DNA of 64,000 nucleotides from G963923955 sp963923955 (GTDB lineage: Bacteria > Pseudomonadota > Gammaproteobacteria > Eutrophobiales > Eutrophobiaceae), in NCBI GenBank assembly GCA_963923955.1, contig OZ000552.1, forward strand, positions 1,178,001 to 1,242,000, written 5' to 3'. This document shows, one piece after another, positions 34,914 to 43,844 of this stretch (position 1 is the first letter of the stretch; each line of letters opens with the position of its first letter). Below the pieces are notes generated by a model. That model was not told the origin of the DNA, did no database searches, and saw only the letters and a list, made by a program, of their open reading frames with translations. The translations under genes were made by a program, and so were the position numbers.

Positions 34914-35037
34914 AAAGCCTGCCCCTGCGAAAGCAGGGGGCCACGCCCCGATAGTCTTGAGAATGGGCAGCGACGCCGCCATCCCGACCACGTCTTCGAT
35001 CAGCCGCGAACCTTGCCCCGCACCTGATGCGGGGTCG
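34914..35037. repeat. Composite palindromic insertion at the barrel boundary of autotransporter 2
   Basis: The segment is bounded by two palindromes: GCCCCTGCGAAAGCAGGGGG (34921-34940) and GCCCCGCACCTGATGCGGGG (35015-35034). It is translated in the main frame as a stretch of non-barrel sequence (EDVVGMAASLPILKTIGAWP) and ends one base out of phase with the rest of the barrel. The intact paralogue has ordinary barrel sequence here, so this is an insertion. Confidence 0.65.
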
Positions 35038-35384
35038 CCCCAGATAAAGGGACGTGGGTCAACAGCGAGTAAGCCAGGCAAGAGTTCCCCGGCGGCCACC
35101 TGGATGGGACGGCGCTGGCTACGACGGGTGCCACGATTGCCTTGTCCAGAAGGATTGCCACGCAGGCCACCGGTCAAGCGCTGGTTGACCACGTTATGCA
35201 CCGCACTGCTTAAGACGCCCATGGCGGTGGATTGGGCGCTCTCAGCGCCTCTATCCAGGGTCACGAGGCGGGTCGTACCATCCGTATCGGGCAGGGTAAG
35301 CACTAAGCGGGTGGGGTCATTGGCCACAGGCTGGGCGCTGAGGGTGACCGGAGTTGGGGGGACGGGGGCTACAGAGGGGGCAGT

Positions 35385-35585
35385 CGTACCGGTATCGGTG
35401 TCGGTATCCGTGCCGGTGTCAGTATCCGTACCTGCGTCTGTGTCTGTTCCGGCATCCGTTCCCGTGTCGGTGTCAGTATCCGTATCGGTTCCGGTATCCG
35501 TATCCGTGTCGGTTCCCGTGTCTGTGCCGGTATCGGTTCCCGTGTCGGTTCCGGTATCGGTGTCTGTGCCGCTATCGCCGCCGGC
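35385..35585. repeat. Hexanucleotide-type tandem repeat encoding Thr-Asp linker
   Basis: About 200 bases of imperfect six-base units (GTATCC, GTGTCG, GTTCCC, GTGTCT types on the plus strand) encode TDTGTDTGTDTD repeats in the linker before the barrel. The unit is a multiple of three, so copy changes would alter length but keep frame. Confidence 0.8.
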
Positions 35586-37789
35586 GTCCGCATCCCCATC
35601 TCCATCTGGATCGGGGCCTGCCCGACCACTCGCAGAGTGGGTCGGGTCTGGTTGACCACCGCCTTGGCCGCCCTGTTGACCTGCGCCCTGGCCTTGTTGG
35701 CCGGGATCCGGATCAGGGTCGGGCTGTTGGCCGCCCTGGCCTTGTTGGCCGGGATCAGGATCCGGATCAGGGTCGGGTTGGCCGCCTTGGCCGCTACCAG
35801 CACCCGGGCCGGGGGCTTGGCCGCCTTGTTGACCTGCGCCCTGGCCCTGCTGCCCACCGGCACCCGCATTCGGATCAACAACAGGCGGTTGTACCGGCGG
35901 TTGCACGACTGGGGGTTGTACCGGTGGCTGTACCGGCGGCTGTACTGGAGGCTGCACGACTGGGGGTTGCGGAGGTTGTACTGGCGGCTGCACGACTGGC
36001 GGCTGCGGAGGTTGTACTGGCGGTGGTGGTGGGGCAGCATCCGCATCTTCCGTGCGCGCATTCGGCAGGCCGGTCAAGGTTTCAAAGTTGCGGTAGCGGA
36101 TGACACCGACGCTGGCACTGGCCAGCAGGTTGGTGACGTCCAGCGTGTCGCCGTTGGTCTCATCCCCGCCATCCACAATGCCACCGACAAAGGCACTGTC
36201 GGACAGGGTTACGCTATCATCGCCTACTCCCAGGTTGATGGCACCGGTAACACCCGCCCTTTCGCGAATGTTCACCTGGTCATCGCCGGCCCCGGTGTTC
36301 ACATCGCCATCAATCTGGGCGTCCTCAGAGAGGGTCAGGGTGTCTGCGCCATCGCCGCTGCTGATATTGCCAGTGACCTGACTAGTGCCAGAGATGTCGA
36401 AGGTATCATCGCCCGCCCCGCTCGTGATGGTGCCGGTGACCTGGCCGGTGCCGGTGAAGAGGAAGCCGTCATCCCCATCCCCGCCATCTACGTCGCCGGT
36501 TAAGTTAGCCCCACTGGAGAAGGTGAAGCGGTCATCGCCGCCGCCACCGCTTAAGTTGGCGGTGAAGGCGCTGGATAAGCTGAAGGCATCTGCGGCGCTG
36601 CCACCGATGAGGTTTTCAAAGGCACTGAATTCCAGGCTGCCGCCGGCGACTAAGTTGTAGCGCGTGGGGCTGGCGCCCAGGAACCAGCTGGCCGCGGCAT
36701 CGGCGCCGGTTAAGGTGTCCGACTGGGCGCTGCCGGTGAGTTTGTCGATGCCAACAAAGGCGTTGCCGTCCGCATTCTGGCCAGTGATGCCGGTGGCGCT
36801 GCTGGCCTGGAAGCCCTGCGGGGTGCGGCCGGCGAGGGTGATGGAAACGGCACTGCCGTAGCTACTGTAGTCCAGGTGGTCGTTACCATCGCCGCCAGAG
36901 AGGGGGACGTTGATGCTGGCACTGCCACTGAAGTTGATCGTGTCATTGCCAGCTTCGACGCTGATACTGTTGCCTATAGTGACGCTGCCGCGTACGTTGA
37001 TGAGGTCATCGCCCTCTCCACTACCGATACCGGTGCCGATGCTTACGTTGCCGTCCAGATTGACGGTGTCATCGCCGGGCCCGATGTTAAAGATACCGCC
37101 GCCCACTTGCGCCTTGTCGCGCAGGGTGAAGGTGTTGTTGCCACCAAAGTCGATGATGCCACCGCCGACCTTGGCGCTGTCTTGCAGGGTGAGGATATTT
37201 GATGCTGCGCCAAAGATGGCGATGCGTCTAGTGACTTCGGCGGTGTCCTCCAGGGTCAGGTTCTCCCAGTTGCGGAAGGTAGCGAATTGAGCGCGGTTCA
37301 CTTGAATATCTCCGCCCAAGCGCAGGGTATCGGTGCCGTCGCCTAAGTCAAAGGTGGCGTTGTCCAGTTGCAGGGCGTTGCCGCGGAGGGTGAGCGTGTC
37401 GTCCCCGCCTTGCAGATTGACGGCCCCGGTGATTTGGGCGTTGCCCTCCAAGGTCACGGCATCGTCTCCATCCCCACCGCTGATGTTGCCGGTCATCTGG
37501 GCGTTGCCCTCCAGGCGCACCGTATCATCGCCATCTCCGCCGGTGATGTTGCCGGTCAGGTCTGCCCCTTGCCGCAGGGTAAAGGTGTCATCCCCCGCCC
37601 CACCGGCCGGGTCTTCCGTGCTGGCGGAGTCCAGCTCATAGGTGAGGGCCTGGGCTTGTGCCTGCTGCTGCCCTTGCTGTTGCCCCTGCTGGCCTTGTGC
37701 CTGTGCCTGGGCGGTGAGAGGGAAGGTGAGGAGGGCGGCGAGGGTTAGGACGAGTAAGAAGATGAGACCGGGGCGGAAAGTAAGCCCGT

Positions 37790-38080
37790 CATTCCTGCGG
37801 AAGCAGGAATCTAGTAAATTTCCCGCCCTACCCTCCTCGTCATTCCTGTGACAACGGGAATCCAGAGTTTTCAGTACTTCCCTATGACTGGATTCCTGGT
37901 CGAGCCAGGAATGACGAATTATAAAGAGACGGGCAAGCAGGGCGGTGAAGCGGAGCGTGGCGGTGCGCTTTCCTGCGTCCCCGTATCGAGTACGGGGCAG
38001 GCTATTCCCGCGCAAGCGGGAATCCAGTGGGTGCCTTGCCTTACCCCTTATGGATTCCTGCTTCCGCAGGAATGACGGGG
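37790..38080. repeat. Cluster of palindromic repeats read through as autotransporter 2 leader
   Basis: At least five elements (starting near 37790, 37839, 37887, 38001 and 38050) carry CGTCATTCCTGCGGAAGCAG-type or ATTCCCGCGCAAGCGGGAAT cores. On the minus strand they are translated as LDSCFRRNDG, LDSRCHRNDE, FIIRHSWLDQES and the like, without any stop codon, immediately before the signal-peptide core. Confidence 0.8.
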
Positions 38081-38196
38081 GATGTGTCTGCCCCTGCTCC
38101 CCGCCTTCCCCATTTTCGCAAAGATGAGGACAGGCAGGTTCAGCTAGAAAATGAAAGAGAAAGTTCTCATAAAATATTGATTTTATTAGTTTTTCT

Positions 38197-38225
38197 GGGG
38201 GGGGGGGGGGGGGGGGGGGGGGGGG
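38197..38225. repeat. 29-base poly-G (coding-strand poly-C) tract
   Basis: An uninterrupted run of 29 G on the plus strand. It lies 43 bases after the Shine-Dalgarno-preceded ATG at 38268 on the minus strand and would encode polyproline. Homopolymers of this length mutate readily by slippage. With 28, 25 or 31 residues the ATG is in frame with autotransporter 2; with 29 it stops at 38169-38167 and with 30 it stops within a few codons. Confidence 0.9.
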
Positions 38226-38344
38226 TGAATGACGCTGTGGCTTGTTTGTCTTTTGTCAGTTCTAACATTTCAGGCTCCTTAAAGTTTCAATGTCTGGTTT
38301 TTAGGCAGCGGGGGCTGTTTTGTGTCTTGGCGGATGATAAGGGC

Positions 38345-38845
38345 CTAGCCGAACAGGTGCAACAAGATAGCCACCATCATGGGTAGCATGGCTAAGGAAA
38401 TGATGAGGCTGAGGCCCACCATCCAGGACAGCAGGTTGAATTTGCCCTGAACGTCAGCGCGCAAGACATCAAGTTCCGATTTCAAAGCGCCAATGTCTAT
38501 TTTAACTTCAGACTGCAAGACGCCTATGTCCGTCTTAAACTCAGACCGCAGAGCATCGATATCTGCCTTAAGCTCAGAGCGCAAGAGGTCAATATCCGCC
38601 TTAACCTCAGACCGCAAGATGTCAATATCTGCCTTGACTTCAGAGCGCAAGAGGTCAATGTCTGCTTTGACTTCAGACCGCAAGACGTCAATGTCCGCCT
38701 TGCTGGCCAAGCGGCCATCCAGCAGCGCATCCAGGGCCTCTCTTTGCGCCTCGGCAAGGGCTGTCGCCTGCTCAGGATTTATACCGGCCTGCTCCAGGCG
38801 CTGGGTGAATTTCAAGGTGTCAAAAGCAGCACTCATGCGGCGCAT
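38345..38845 (-). CDS. Coiled-coil protein with C-terminal membrane anchor (DUF1640/CCDC90-like)
   Basis: Up to 166 residues; the second ATG at 38836 (MSAAFDTLKFTQRLEQAGIN) is an equally good start. FDTLKFTQRLEQAGINPEQA matches the opening of bacterial CCDC90/DUF1640 proteins. Residues ~48-125 are seven 11-residue repeats of ADIDxLRSEVK type, a hendecad pattern expected to form a coiled coil. A transmembrane segment (LSWMVGLSLIISLAMLPMMV) ends the chain. The function of bacterial members is unknown. It lies 77 bases upstream of the autotransporter 2 start on the same strand and could share its transcript. Confidence 0.72.
   Translation of the reverse strand: MRRMSAAFDTLKFTQRLEQAGINPEQATALAEAQREALDALLDGRLASKADIDVLRSEVKADIDLLRSEVKADIDILRSEVKADIDLLRSELKADIDALRSEFKTDIGVLQSEVKIDIGALKSELDVLRADVQGKFNLLSWMVGLSLIISLAMLPMMVAILLHLFG
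38480..38705. repeat. 33-bp tandem repeat within the coiled-coil gene
   Basis: About seven 33-base units, each containing a version of CTGCCTTGACTTCAGAGCGC / AAGAGGTCAATGTC on the plus strand, encode the 11-residue hendecads. Several units are nearly identical at the DNA level, so recent expansion or gene conversion is likely. Confidence 0.75.
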
Positions 38846-38937
38846 TGTAGCACGATTGGTGTTGAGGGAAACAGGGGGCGACTGGATTCTTGCTCCTTCT
38901 TGCAGGGGGGTGATGTTCTTGTGAGGGAATAAGGGGA

Positions 38938-39010
38938 AACGGCTGGATTCCCGCCTTCACCGGAATGACGTCTCAGATACGGATTCCTAAGCCAAGCCAG
39001 GAATGACGAA
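38938..39010. repeat. Palindromic repeats between the coiled-coil gene and ypjD
   Basis: Two dispersed elements: GGATTCCCGCCTTCACCGGA followed by ATGACG, and GGATTCCTAAGCCAAGCCAG followed by GAATGACG. They are the reverse orientation of the family seen elsewhere. The remainder of 38846-39108 has no visible gene. Confidence 0.7.
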
Positions 39011-39108
39011 GGAGACAATATCACCGTTTTAGCCGAAGGATGTTGAGCATAAAAGTCAGGCCGGATGCAGCGTTCACGGAGCTAAGAATGCATTAAATCA
39101 GCGCTTGC

Positions 39109-39924
39109 CTAGACTCGTTTCAGGATCAATTCCAGCACCAGTTTTGAGCCGAAGTAGGACAGCACCAGCAGGGCGAAACCGCTTAAGGTCCAACGAATCA
39201 GTGTTTGTCCCCGCCAACCCCTTGCCCAGCGCCCCAAAAGCACCAGGCCGAAGATGATCCAGGCCAGGATGGAGAAGGTGATCTTGTGCGCCAGATGCTG
39301 GCCCAGGATGTCATGCACAAACATAAGCCCCGTTGCCAGGCTCAAGCTGAGCAGGAAGAAGCCGATGACAATTAGCTGGATCAGGGAGTCTTCCATCACC
39401 TGCATGGGCGGCAGGATGCGCATGACCTTGACCGGGCGTTTGTTGCGCAACAGCGCTTCTTGCAGCGCGAGGATCAATGACTGCACCGCGGCCATGGCGA
39501 GCAGGCTGTAGGCGGTCATGGAGAGCAGGATATGGATCTGCAGGCCGATGTTGGCTGCATCCGAGACAAGGCGTTGATGGGGAAAAGAGATCGCCAGCAG
39601 CACACACACGGCAATGGCGGGCATGAATATCAGTGATAAGTTTTCGATAGGCCGCAGCAGGCCGATCAACATGACCAGCAGCACCACCACCCAGCCCATC
39701 ATGGACAGGGCGTGATAAAAACCCAGGTTCAGGCCCTCCGGGACTAAGATGGTCTGGTACAGCACAAGCCCGTGGCATGACAGGGCACAGAGGCTGAGCA
39801 GCGCCAGCGGAAGCCTTGAATAGCCCTGCTCGGGCGCCGGCCGGTAGAGCTGATAGGCCAGCCGCGCGCTCGCAAGCAGATAAAACAGAATAGCGATGTA
39901 GCTGAGTAGGCCGATGCTCATCAT
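39109..39924 (-). CDS. ypjD: YpjD/CcsA-like cytochrome c assembly membrane protein
   Basis: A 271-residue protein with about eight transmembrane helices. It belongs to the CcsA/HemX family, by the conserved NLGFYHALSMMGWVVVLLV region, LQIHILLSMTAYSLLAMAAV with the conserved His, and the late GLMFVHDILGQHLAHK, where His residues could ligate haem. The E. coli homologue YpjD lies divergent from ffh, exactly as here (192-base gap). A haem-handling role is assumed from the family. Confidence 0.82.
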   Translation of the reverse strand: MMSIGLLSYIAILFYLLASARLAYQLYRPAPEQGYSRLPLALLSLCALSCHGLVLYQTILVPEGLNLGFYHALSMMGWVVVLLVMLIGLLRPIENLSLIFMPAIAVCVLLAISFPHQRLVSDAANIGLQIHILLSMTAYSLLAMAAVQSLILALQEALLRNKRPVKVMRILPPMQVMEDSLIQLIVIGFFLLSLSLATGLMFVHDILGQHLAHKITFSILAWIIFGLVLLGRWARGWRGQTLIRWTLSGFALLVLSYFGSKLVLELILKRV

Positions 39925-40116
39925 GGCCTAACAGGATATAGCGAAGCGCTGAATAATTCATCCATGAATTATTCAGCAGGGCGATGGGAATCAGGCCGTG
40001 GGATACAGGGGAGGATAAAGCCCCGTATGCCTGCTGCCATACATTCGCCCATACAATCGCTATCAGCATCCTGCTAAGATCACGCAGCAGATTATAAACT
40101 GGATAAAGCAAAAAAT

Positions 40117-41475
40117 ATGTTTGATGGCTTACGCGGCAGACTATCGCAGGTCGTTAAGGAATTGCGCGGCCAGGCCCGCCTGAGTGAGGAGAATATTGCT
40201 GCAGCCTTGCGTGAGGTGCGCATGGCCCTGCTGGAGGCCGATGTTGCCTTGCCGGTGGTCAAGGATTTTCTTGCTCAGGTGAAGGCAAAAGCGCTGGGTC
40301 GGGAGGTGCTGAAGAGTCTGCGCCCGGGGCAGGCGGTGATCAAGATCGTACAGGATGAACTGATCAGTCTCATGGGACAGACCAATGCCGCCCTGAACTT
40401 CAATACCCAGCCGCCCGCCGTGATCCTGCTGGCCGGCCTGCAAGGTGCGGGCAAGACGACCACCGCAGCCAAGCTGGGCCGCTGGCTACAGGCGCGACAA
40501 AAACAGGTTATGACCGTTAGCTGTGACATCTATCGTCCGGCGGCTATTGAACAGCTCAAAGTCCTATCCGATGAAAACGCATTGTCTTTTTTCCCCAGCG
40601 AAGCAGCGCAGCGCCCCGTTGCGATTGCCAAGGCCGCCCTGGCGCAGGCGCGCAGGCAGTTTGTGGATGTGCTGATTGTGGATACAGCCGGTCGGCTTCA
40701 TGTTGATGCGGCGATGATGGACGAAATCCGCGCCTTGCATGCGGCGCTGAACCCCTCTGATACCCTGTTTGTGGTTGACAGCATGATGGGGCAGGATGCT
40801 GTGAATGCGGCGCGCGCCTTTGATGATGCCTTGCCCCTAACGGGCGCGGTCTTGACCAAGGCCGATGGCGATGCGCGTGGCGGTGCTGCCTTGTCGGTGC
40901 GTCAAGTGACGGGCAAGCCCATTTTGTTCATGGGCACCGGCGAGAAGAGCACCGAATTGACCCCCTTCCATCCGCAGCGCATCGCATCGCGCATATTAGG
41001 CATGGGCGATGTGCTGAGCCTGATTGAAGAGGTTGAGCAAAAGGCGGATAAGGACAAGGCGGCGCAGCTTGCCAAAAAAATAAAAAGAGGCCGCGGCTTT
41101 GACCTGGATGATTATCAGGAACAGCTGGGCCAAATGCAGGACATGGGCGGCCTCGCAGCCATGATCGACAAGATGCCAGGCCTGCCGCAGATGCCGGCGG
41201 CTGCGGCCAACCAGATGGACGATGCTCGACTCACCCGGCTGGGAGCGATCATTAATTCCATGACCAGACAGGAACGCCGACATCCGGCCATCATCAATGG
41301 TTCACGCAAACGGCGAATCGCTGCGGGTTCCGGTACGCAGATACAGGATGTGAATCGATTGCTAAAGCAATTTAACCAGATGCAGAAGATGATGAAGAAG
41401 CTGTCCAGAAAGGGCGGCATGGCAAAGATGATGCGCGGCCTGCATGGCAACATGCCGCCGGGCTTTAAGTTTTAG
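40117..41475 (+). CDS. ffh: Signal recognition particle protein Ffh (SRP54)
   Basis: A 452-residue SRP GTPase targeting inner-membrane proteins co-translationally. N domain MFDGLRGRLSQVVKELRG; G domain with P-loop LAGLQGAGKTTTAAKLG, VDTAGRLHVD and TKADGDARGGAALS; insertion-box CDIYRPAAIEQL; C-terminal Met-rich M domain (QMQKMMKKLSRKGGMAKMMR) binding signal peptides and 4.5S RNA. Normal length. The usual downstream rpsP is not present; an R-M pair follows instead. Confidence 0.97.
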   Translation: MFDGLRGRLSQVVKELRGQARLSEENIAAALREVRMALLEADVALPVVKDFLAQVKAKALGREVLKSLRPGQAVIKIVQDELISLMGQTNAALNFNTQPPAVILLAGLQGAGKTTTAAKLGRWLQARQKQVMTVSCDIYRPAAIEQLKVLSDENALSFFPSEAAQRPVAIAKAALAQARRQFVDVLIVDTAGRLHVDAAMMDEIRALHAALNPSDTLFVVDSMMGQDAVNAARAFDDALPLTGAVLTKADGDARGGAALSVRQVTGKPILFMGTGEKSTELTPFHPQRIASRILGMGDVLSLIEEVEQKADKDKAAQLAKKIKRGRGFDLDDYQEQLGQMQDMGGLAAMIDKMPGLPQMPAAAANQMDDARLTRLGAIINSMTRQERRHPAIINGSRKRRIAAGSGTQIQDVNRLLKQFNQMQKMMKKLSRKGGMAKMMRGLHGNMPPGFKF

Positions 41476-41539
41476 GAGGGCAGATGTAGCGATGGCGCAC
41501 CTGCACAGCAATTTGAAAGTCCTAACGAAATAAAGTAAG

Positions 41540-42541
41540 ATGAATAAACAACGCGCGCCTCGTAATCGAACGATCAGTCTAAGCGCTGCCGAGCAGGCCA
41601 AGTATAAAAAGCATCTGATCACGGTCGATCAACCGGTCGCCGCCGCTGTGATTACGAATAAGACCATAGGCCAGGATATTTTTGATGTGCTGGATTATTT
41701 GCCCACTGGCTTTATTGATCTGGCCTTTGTTGACCCGCCCTATAATCTGAACAAGACCTTTAATCGCACCTCGTTCAAGGCGATGGGAACAGAGGACTAT
41801 CAGCGCTGGCTGGATTCCTGGCTAGGCAAAATAGTACGGCTGCTAAAGCCGAAGGCATCGATATATCTCTGCGGAGATTGGCGCTCATCGGCGGCCATTT
41901 TCAACATTGCCGGCAAGTATTTCATCATTCAAAACCGTATCACCGTTGAGCGGGAGAAAGGGCGCGGCGCACAATCAAACTGGAAGAACAGCGCCGAGGA
42001 TATCTGGTTTTGCACGATGTCAAAAGAGTATTATTTTAACGTTGAGGCGGTGAAGCTGAAAAGGAAAACGCTGGCGCCGTATCGCGATGAGCACGGCCAG
42101 GCCAAGGATTGGCAGCAGGAAGCCGGCGGTAATTATCGCTTAACGCACCCGTCGAATATCTGGACCGACATCACCATCCCGTTCTGGTCAATGCCGGAGA
42201 ACACCGATCACCCCACGCAAAAGCCGGAGAAACTGCTCGCCAAGATCATCCTCGCCAGCTCACGTCCCGGCGATCTTGTCTTCGATCCCTTTCTCGGCTC
42301 GGGTACTACATCGGTGGTGGCGAAAAAACTGGGCAGGCAGTATGTGGGCATAGAGATCGATGAAGACTATGCGGCCTTAGCCGAGAAGCGCCTGGCTATG
42401 GCAGAGATCGATACCGGTATTCAGGGTTACGCTGATAAAGTTTTCTGGGAGCGCAACACGCTTCATCAACAGACGCATGAGAACGGCAAAACCCGCCGCG
42501 CAAGAGATCAGTCAACGCTGTTTGATGATGAATTATCATGA
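41540..42541 (+). CDS. Type II DNA methyltransferase (N4-cytosine or N6-adenine, beta class)
   Basis: A 333-residue amino-methyltransferase. The catalytic motif VDPPYNLNKTF precedes the SAM-binding motif DPFLGSGTTSVVAKKLGRQY, giving the beta-class order. HPTQKPEKLLAKIILASS is another family hallmark. The DPPY sequence favours N6-adenine, but some N4-cytosine enzymes share it. The following gene, overlapping by 4 bases (ATGA), is a probable endonuclease, so the pair is a type II R-M system located just after ffh. Target site unknown. Confidence 0.88.
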   Translation: MNKQRAPRNRTISLSAAEQAKYKKHLITVDQPVAAAVITNKTIGQDIFDVLDYLPTGFIDLAFVDPPYNLNKTFNRTSFKAMGTEDYQRWLDSWLGKIVRLLKPKASIYLCGDWRSSAAIFNIAGKYFIIQNRITVEREKGRGAQSNWKNSAEDIWFCTMSKEYYFNVEAVKLKRKTLAPYRDEHGQAKDWQQEAGGNYRLTHPSNIWTDITIPFWSMPENTDHPTQKPEKLLAKIILASSRPGDLVFDPFLGSGTTSVVAKKLGRQYVGIEIDEDYAALAEKRLAMAEIDTGIQGYADKVFWERNTLHQQTHENGKTRRARDQSTLFDDELS

Positions 42542-43206
42542 ATCGGAAGAGTACAATTTTTTATACGGATACATACATGGAACTGGAAGGGAGGATCAAG
42601 GCGCTGCTTGATCCACAGGCAGCTGATCTCTCATCCAAAATGATCGATAGTCCGCGCGCAGTCGGTGATGCAGTAGAGCGTATCCTGGCTGAAAACCTTG
42701 GCGCAATTTTGGGTAATTTGGCAAAGGAATACTCCTCACGATTAGCGCGCCGGGCGATGGCTGACATGGCTTTTACCGACCACGATGATTTTTACTATGT
42801 TGTGGATGTAAAAACGCATCGCCTTGATACGAAGTTCAACATGCCGAACCTGACTTCGGTTGAGCGGCTATCACGATTTTATGAGGATGATAAAAATTAC
42901 TTTGTGATATTAAAAGTTGACTATCAGGTAGCGGATGCGAAAAAGATAATTTTTGATGAAGTAAAATTTCTGCCCTTGGAGTTCTTGTCCTGGGATTGCC
43001 TGACGCTGGGCGCGCTCGGATGGGGGCAGATACAGATTGCCAATGCGAATAACATTATCATCTTGCCGAGCAACAAACGCAAAAGCTGGATGATTGAGAT
43101 GTGCGATAATCTACTGGATTTCTATCCGAAGGAGATAGGCAAGATCACTGCTCGCATGGATCACTTTCGGAAAGTCAGGCAGTTCTGGCAGGACAAAGAA
43201 GAATGA
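42538..43206 (+). CDS. Probable type II restriction endonuclease
   Basis: A 222-residue protein. FTDHDDFYYVVDVKTHRLDTKF contains an Asp90-x-Lys92 pair on a beta strand preceded by several acidic residues, a PD-(D/E)xK-type catalytic site with the same D-x-K form as EcoRV. NMPNLTSVERLSRFYEDDKN and the strand YFVILKVDY follow. The ATGA overlap with the methyltransferase gene supports the role. Specificity cannot be predicted. Slightly AT-richer than flanking genes, consistent with acquisition. Confidence 0.72.
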   Translation: MNRKSTIFYTDTYMELEGRIKALLDPQAADLSSKMIDSPRAVGDAVERILAENLGAILGNLAKEYSSRLARRAMADMAFTDHDDFYYVVDVKTHRLDTKFNMPNLTSVERLSRFYEDDKNYFVILKVDYQVADAKKIIFDEVKFLPLEFLSWDCLTLGALGWGQIQIANANNIIILPSNKRKSWMIEMCDNLLDFYPKEIGKITARMDHFRKVRQFWQDKEE

Positions 43207-43313
43207 CTCTCTTATCCAACAACAGCATTGACTTTTTCCTCCCAACTATTTTCAAGCAATATTCTACATACATACCGCCGGCGGCTCTTTGAGGAGTGGC
43301 TGCCGATCAACCC

Positions 43314-43844
43314 CTAAGGGATCTGCGGCCGGTCTAGTCCAAAAGACCCGCGCCAGTTCTTACCGATAAATATATGAACCAGGCTGAAGATAACGAGGAT
43401 GGCAAAACAGACCAGACTCCACTCGGCAATGCTTAAGGTCAGGAAGTTCCATTGCACCTCGGCGCATTCGCCGGTGCCGGTGAATACCATCTTCAAGGTT
43501 TCAGCAAGCGGGAAGACTTCCAGCATGTAGGCGAGATCCGGGCCGCATTCCGGTACCTGGTCGGCGGGCAGGTGTTGCAGCCAGACTTGGCGGGCGGCGA
43601 TGCCCGCACCGATCAGCGCGCTAATCAAAATCAGTCCGCTGTAGATGCGCAGGCCAAGCCCCTGCGGGTCGTGGATACAGGCAATCACAGCAACAAAAAT
43701 GATAGCGATATAAGCGATGCGCTGCAATATGCACAGGGGGCAGGCCTCCAGCCCAAGAGTGCCTTCTAAGTAAAAGATCGCAAAGGCGAGCAGGCCGCCA
43801 CAGGCCAAGGCCAGCAGTAAGTAATAAATCCTGGGTGCGGTCAT
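43314..43844 (-). CDS. dsbB: Disulfide bond formation protein DsbB
   Basis: A 176-residue inner-membrane quinone reductase that reoxidises DsbA. Four transmembrane helices; the first periplasmic pair is EACPLCILQR (CxxC) and the second loop has Cys residues in VPECGPDL and GTGECAEVQW. The family layout is complete. Its start overlaps the end of the yheT-like gene by 4 bases. Confidence 0.92.
   Translation of the reverse strand: MTAPRIYYLLLALACGGLLAFAIFYLEGTLGLEACPLCILQRIAYIAIIFVAVIACIHDPQGLGLRIYSGLILISALIGAGIAARQVWLQHLPADQVPECGPDLAYMLEVFPLAETLKMVFTGTGECAEVQWNFLTLSIAEWSLVCFAILVIFSLVHIFIGKNWRGSFGLDRPQIP

Larger units (their letters stand above)
34138..38268 (-). pseudogene. Second autotransporter: poly-C-controlled start and frameshifted barrel
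   Basis: Three minus-strand frames make one autotransporter. The main frame (38015 to 34911) has a signal core PGLIFLLVLTLAALLTFPLT then AQAQAQ, a passenger of GGDGDDTVRLEGNAQMTG-type solenoid units, a Pro/Gln, Gln/Gly and Thr/Asp-rich linker, and the barrel opening PRPFIWGDP. It stops at a repeat insertion; the barrel resumes one base out of frame (SLEQGFATNAIAGVLFGYAH) and breaks again near 34450-34480 before ending with YSHDRGEVSERALSGRVLVG. The main frame has no ATG or GTG start; the only well-placed one is ATG 38268, with AAGGAG at 38280-38275, separated from it by a 29-base C tract. As sequenced the product would stop after 33 codons. The barrel resembles that of the first autotransporter. 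Confidence 0.75.
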
